From Bacteroidota bacterium (GTDB lineage Bacteria > Bacteroidota > Bacteroidia > Bacteroidales > UBA1556), in assembly GCA_003648395.1 (NCBI GenBank), contig QMPB01000131.1, forward strand, positions 1-9,307: a stretch of 9,307 nt of DNA, written 5' to 3'. Below, in pieces: positions 7,633-9,307 of the stretch. The notes under the pieces are model-generated. The model did not search any database. It was not told the DNA's origin and was given only the letters and a program-made list of their open reading frames with translations. The first letter of the stretch is position 1, and the number at the start of each line of letters is the position of its first letter. A program made the position numbers and the translations under genes.

Positions 7633-7691
7633 TAGAAATTATTAACTAATTATTATTAATAAGTATTTTAATACCGCTTTAGGAATTAACT

Positions 7692-7699
7692 TATTTTTG
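7692..7699 (+). promoter_or_regulatory. Bacteroidota-type -7 element upstream of fabI
   Basis: TATTTTTG fits TAnnTTTG and is followed by CG, like the element before the OmpH-like gene. It ends 43 bases before the fabI ATG. No clear -33 TTTG box is seen at the normal distance. The preceding lipoprotein gene has no visible terminator, so some read-through into fabI is possible. Confidence 0.55.
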
Positions 7700-7742
7700 C
7701 GCTTACATATTTGAATATAAATAATACTATAAAAATATTATT

Positions 7743-8600
7743 ATGGCTTATAATTTATTAAAAGGCAAAAGAGGGATTATTTTTGGTGCATTGGATCATG
7801 ATTCTATTGCATGGAAAGTGGCGGAAAAAGCACATGAAGAAGGTGCTATATTTACTTTGTCTAATACCCCATTAGCTTTACGTTTTGGCGAGATAAATGA
7901 TTTAGCAGAGAAAACAGGTTCTCAGGTTCTAATGGCAGACGCAACTAATGTTAAAGAATTGGAAGTGGTGTTATCTAAATCAATGGAAATTCTTGGTGGA
8001 AAAATTGATTTTATACTTCATTCCATAGGTATGTCGATGAATGTGCGTAAAGGAAAGAAATATGATGATCTAAATTACGATTTCTACCATAAAACTATCG
8101 ACGTATCGGCAATGTCGTTCCATAAAGTTTTACAAGTTGCAAGAAAACTTGATGCAATTTCTGATTGGGGGTCTGTAGTTGCTCTTACTTATACTGCAGC
8201 TCAAAGAACATTGTTTAGATATAATGATATGGCTGATGCAAAAGCTATGTTAGAGTCTATTGCTCGTAGTTTTGGATATATTTATGGTCGTGATAAGAAA
8301 ATTAGAGTAAATACTATTTCTCAGTCACCAACTATTACTACAGCAGGTAAAGGTGTTAAAGGAATTGATAATTTAATTGATTTTACAGAAAGAATGTCGC
8401 CACTTGGCAATGCAAATGCTGAAGAGTGTGCTGATTATTGTGTGGTAATGTTCTCTGACTTAACTAAAAAAGTTACAATGCAGAACTTATTCCATGATGG
8501 AGGGTTCTCTAGTATGGGTATGAGCTGGAGAGCTATGAAAATGTATAATAAAAGTATTGAGCAAGCTGTTGCAGAAGGCGAGTTTGATTACGATGATTAA
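7743..8600 (+). CDS. fabI: Enoyl-[acyl-carrier-protein] reductase (NADH)
   Basis: Catalyses the last reduction of each fatty-acid elongation cycle, converting trans-2-enoyl-ACP to acyl-ACP in the cytosol. The 285 residues form one Rossmann-fold short-chain dehydrogenase domain. The N-terminal cofactor loop is IIFGALDHDSIAWKVAE, equivalent to the family's GxxxxxSIA motif. HSIGMS follows strand 4. The catalytic residues are Tyr150, Tyr160 and Lys167, with the same 10- and 7-residue spacings as Tyr146, Tyr156 and Lys163 of E. coli FabI. The YNDMADAKA sequence around them replaces the enterobacterial YNVMGLAKA and is typical of Bacteroidota FabI. The substrate-loop region reads SQSPTITTAGKGVKG. 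A short acidic tail (FDYDD) ends the protein. It appears to be a single-gene unit, with a promoter element upstream and a strong hairpin downstream. Confidence 0.96.
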   Translation: MAYNLLKGKRGIIFGALDHDSIAWKVAEKAHEEGAIFTLSNTPLALRFGEINDLAEKTGSQVLMADATNVKELEVVLSKSMEILGGKIDFILHSIGMSMNVRKGKKYDDLNYDFYHKTIDVSAMSFHKVLQVARKLDAISDWGSVVALTYTAAQRTLFRYNDMADAKAMLESIARSFGYIYGRDKKIRVNTISQSPTITTAGKGVKGIDNLIDFTERMSPLGNANAEECADYCVVMFSDLTKKVTMQNLFHDGGFSSMGMSWRAMKMYNKSIEQAVAEGEFDYDD

Positions 8601-8646
8601 TATGTTTTTTTTGCTTATTTTGTTCTTTAGAATATAGATAATAATT

Positions 8647-8695
8647 AAAAAAAAACGCCATAAATTCAGTCTTATGAATTTATGGCGTTTTTTTT
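8647..8695 (+). terminator. Rho-independent terminator after fabI, likely bidirectional
   Basis: Thirteen perfectly paired bases (8656-8668 with 8675-8687; left arm CGCCATAAATTCA) enclose a six-base loop GTCTTA. They are flanked by nine As on the left and eight Ts on the right, which can extend the stem to 21 pairs. The T-run suits + strand termination. The A-run gives a matching T-run on the other strand, although no - strand gene is seen nearby to need it. Confidence 0.93.
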
Positions 8696-8800
8696 GTAAC
8701 AATTTCACATAAATATAGGTATAAGGTCTATTAGTCTTTGACTTTATAGTATACTTAAAGCAAATACTAATATGTTTAAAGTTTGAAAATCACTTTATTA

Positions 8801-8808
8801 CATCTTTG
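8801..8808 (+). promoter_or_regulatory. Possible -7 element before the TPR gene
   Basis: CATCTTTG differs by one base from TAtcTTTG and ends 16 bases before the GTG at 8825. A TTTG at 8782-8785 lies upstream with a 15-base gap, shorter than the usual spacing. It is weak, but it sits in the only place a promoter is needed after the fabI terminator. Confidence 0.35.
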
Positions 8809-8824
8809 TTGAACTAATTTATGT

Positions 8825-9307
8825 GTGTTGATAAATAGGATTATTAAAATATTTTTACTGATTATATTCTTTGCGAGTAATTCATTCGCACAGAAAGGGT
8901 ATAAGAATCCTGAAGAATATGCGAAGGCTGCTGATAAACTTTTTGAGAAGGGAGAATTTCAAAAGGCTTTTGTATATTATCAAACCCTTAGGAGTAATGA
9001 AATGGGAAATCCTGATTATAATTTCCGCCTAGGAGTTTGTATGATGTATAGTGAACCTGAAAAGAAAGAAAGACCAATTAATTATTTTGAGATAGCTATA
9101 AAATTTAATATTGAGGATAATAGAGTCTATTATTATTTGGGTAGAGCTTATCATAATAATTATCGTTTCACAGAAGCTAAAGCGTCTTATGAGAAATATA
9201 AGGAATTGGCAAGTGGTCGATTGATAAAGGGTTTTGATATTGATAGAAGAATTCAAGAGTGTAGTAATGGTATTGCACTTCTTTCAAGCATCAATCTATT
9301 GTATGTA
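8825..9307 (+). CDS. Secreted TPR-repeat protein, N-terminal part (3' end outside window)
   Basis: An uninterrupted frame of 161 codons runs to the right edge. It is bounded upstream by TGA 8810-8812, and the first ATG is far inside, so the start is GTG 8825 or TTG 8828. Either gives a good signal peptide: Asn-Arg-Ile-Ile-Lys, then a hydrophobic core IFLLIIFFA and SNSFA before Gln, so export to the periplasm or outer membrane is expected. The mature part begins QKGYKNPEEYAKAADKLFEK. It continues as TPR-like helix pairs: FEKGEFQKAFVYYQTL, YNFRLGVCMMY, PINYFEIAIKFN and VYYYLGRAYHNNYRFTEAKA. This resembles the N-terminal TPR region of Bacteroidota envelope proteins that go on to WD40-like (PD40) and OmpA domains, but those parts, if present, are outside the window. 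A hairpin terminator separates it from fabI. Confidence 0.8.
   Translation, partial: MLINRIIKIFLLIIFFASNSFAQKGYKNPEEYAKAADKLFEKGEFQKAFVYYQTLRSNEMGNPDYNFRLGVCMMYSEPEKKERPINYFEIAIKFNIEDNRVYYYLGRAYHNNYRFTEAKASYEKYKELASGRLIKGFDIDRRIQECSNGIALLSSINLLYV

Noticed and set aside
8487..8708. Open frame on the - strand across the fabI end and terminator
   Set aside because: It runs through the hairpin and its poly-A/T flanks and gives a low-complexity Lys/Ile-rich peptide; not a gene.
9029..9256. Open frame on the - strand near the right edge
   Set aside because: The + strand here encodes TPR-like helices continuous with a signal peptide, which is far better supported.

Overview
The window looks like an ordinary chromosomal stretch from a low-GC member of the Bacteroidota, probably Cytophagales-like, although the order is a guess. 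Four things point there: AT-rich DNA with no clear Shine-Dalgarno sequences before the starts, promoter elements of the Bacteroidota TAnnTTTG type, a FabI with the phylum's YxDMADxKA active-site variant, and lipoproteins with acidic residues after the lipobox cysteine. All recognisable genes are on the + strand. I see no mobile element, CRISPR array, tRNA or rRNA.

Layout from left to right. (1) Positions 2-304 hold the C-terminal tail of an Arg/Gly/Glu-rich basic protein, with a tandem repeat; it is probably an RNA-acting enzyme, but its catalytic part lies outside the window. (2) 6-phosphofructokinase pfkA, ATP-dependent by its motifs, follows 31 bases later. (3) priA, the replication-restart helicase, has an 11-bp tandem duplication exactly over its stop codon. 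(4) recQ, of the long Bacteroidota architecture (helicase, zinc/RQC, HRDC and a C-terminal helix-turn-helix-like segment), must start on GTG or TTG. (5) A perfect 36-bp palindrome with a T-run ends recQ, and a promoter -7 element starts 2 bases after the T-run. (6) Two lipoprotein genes form a likely operon: an OmpH/Skp-like coiled-coil protein and a MORN-repeat (YwqK-like) protein. (7) fabI, enoyl-ACP reductase, has its own promoter and a strong hairpin terminator. (8) The start of a secreted TPR protein with a non-ATG start runs off the right edge.

Functionally the region mixes glycolysis (pfkA), genome maintenance (priA, recQ), cell envelope (the two lipoproteins and the TPR protein) and fatty-acid synthesis (fabI). 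Apart from the priA-recQ pair and the two lipoproteins there is little sign of a shared pathway.

I found no convincing undescribed system. The best second looks are small: the stop-codon duplication in priA, altered effector-site residues in PfkA, the fused terminator/promoter block after recQ, the lipidated OmpH paired with a MORN lipoprotein, and the two genes with non-ATG starts.
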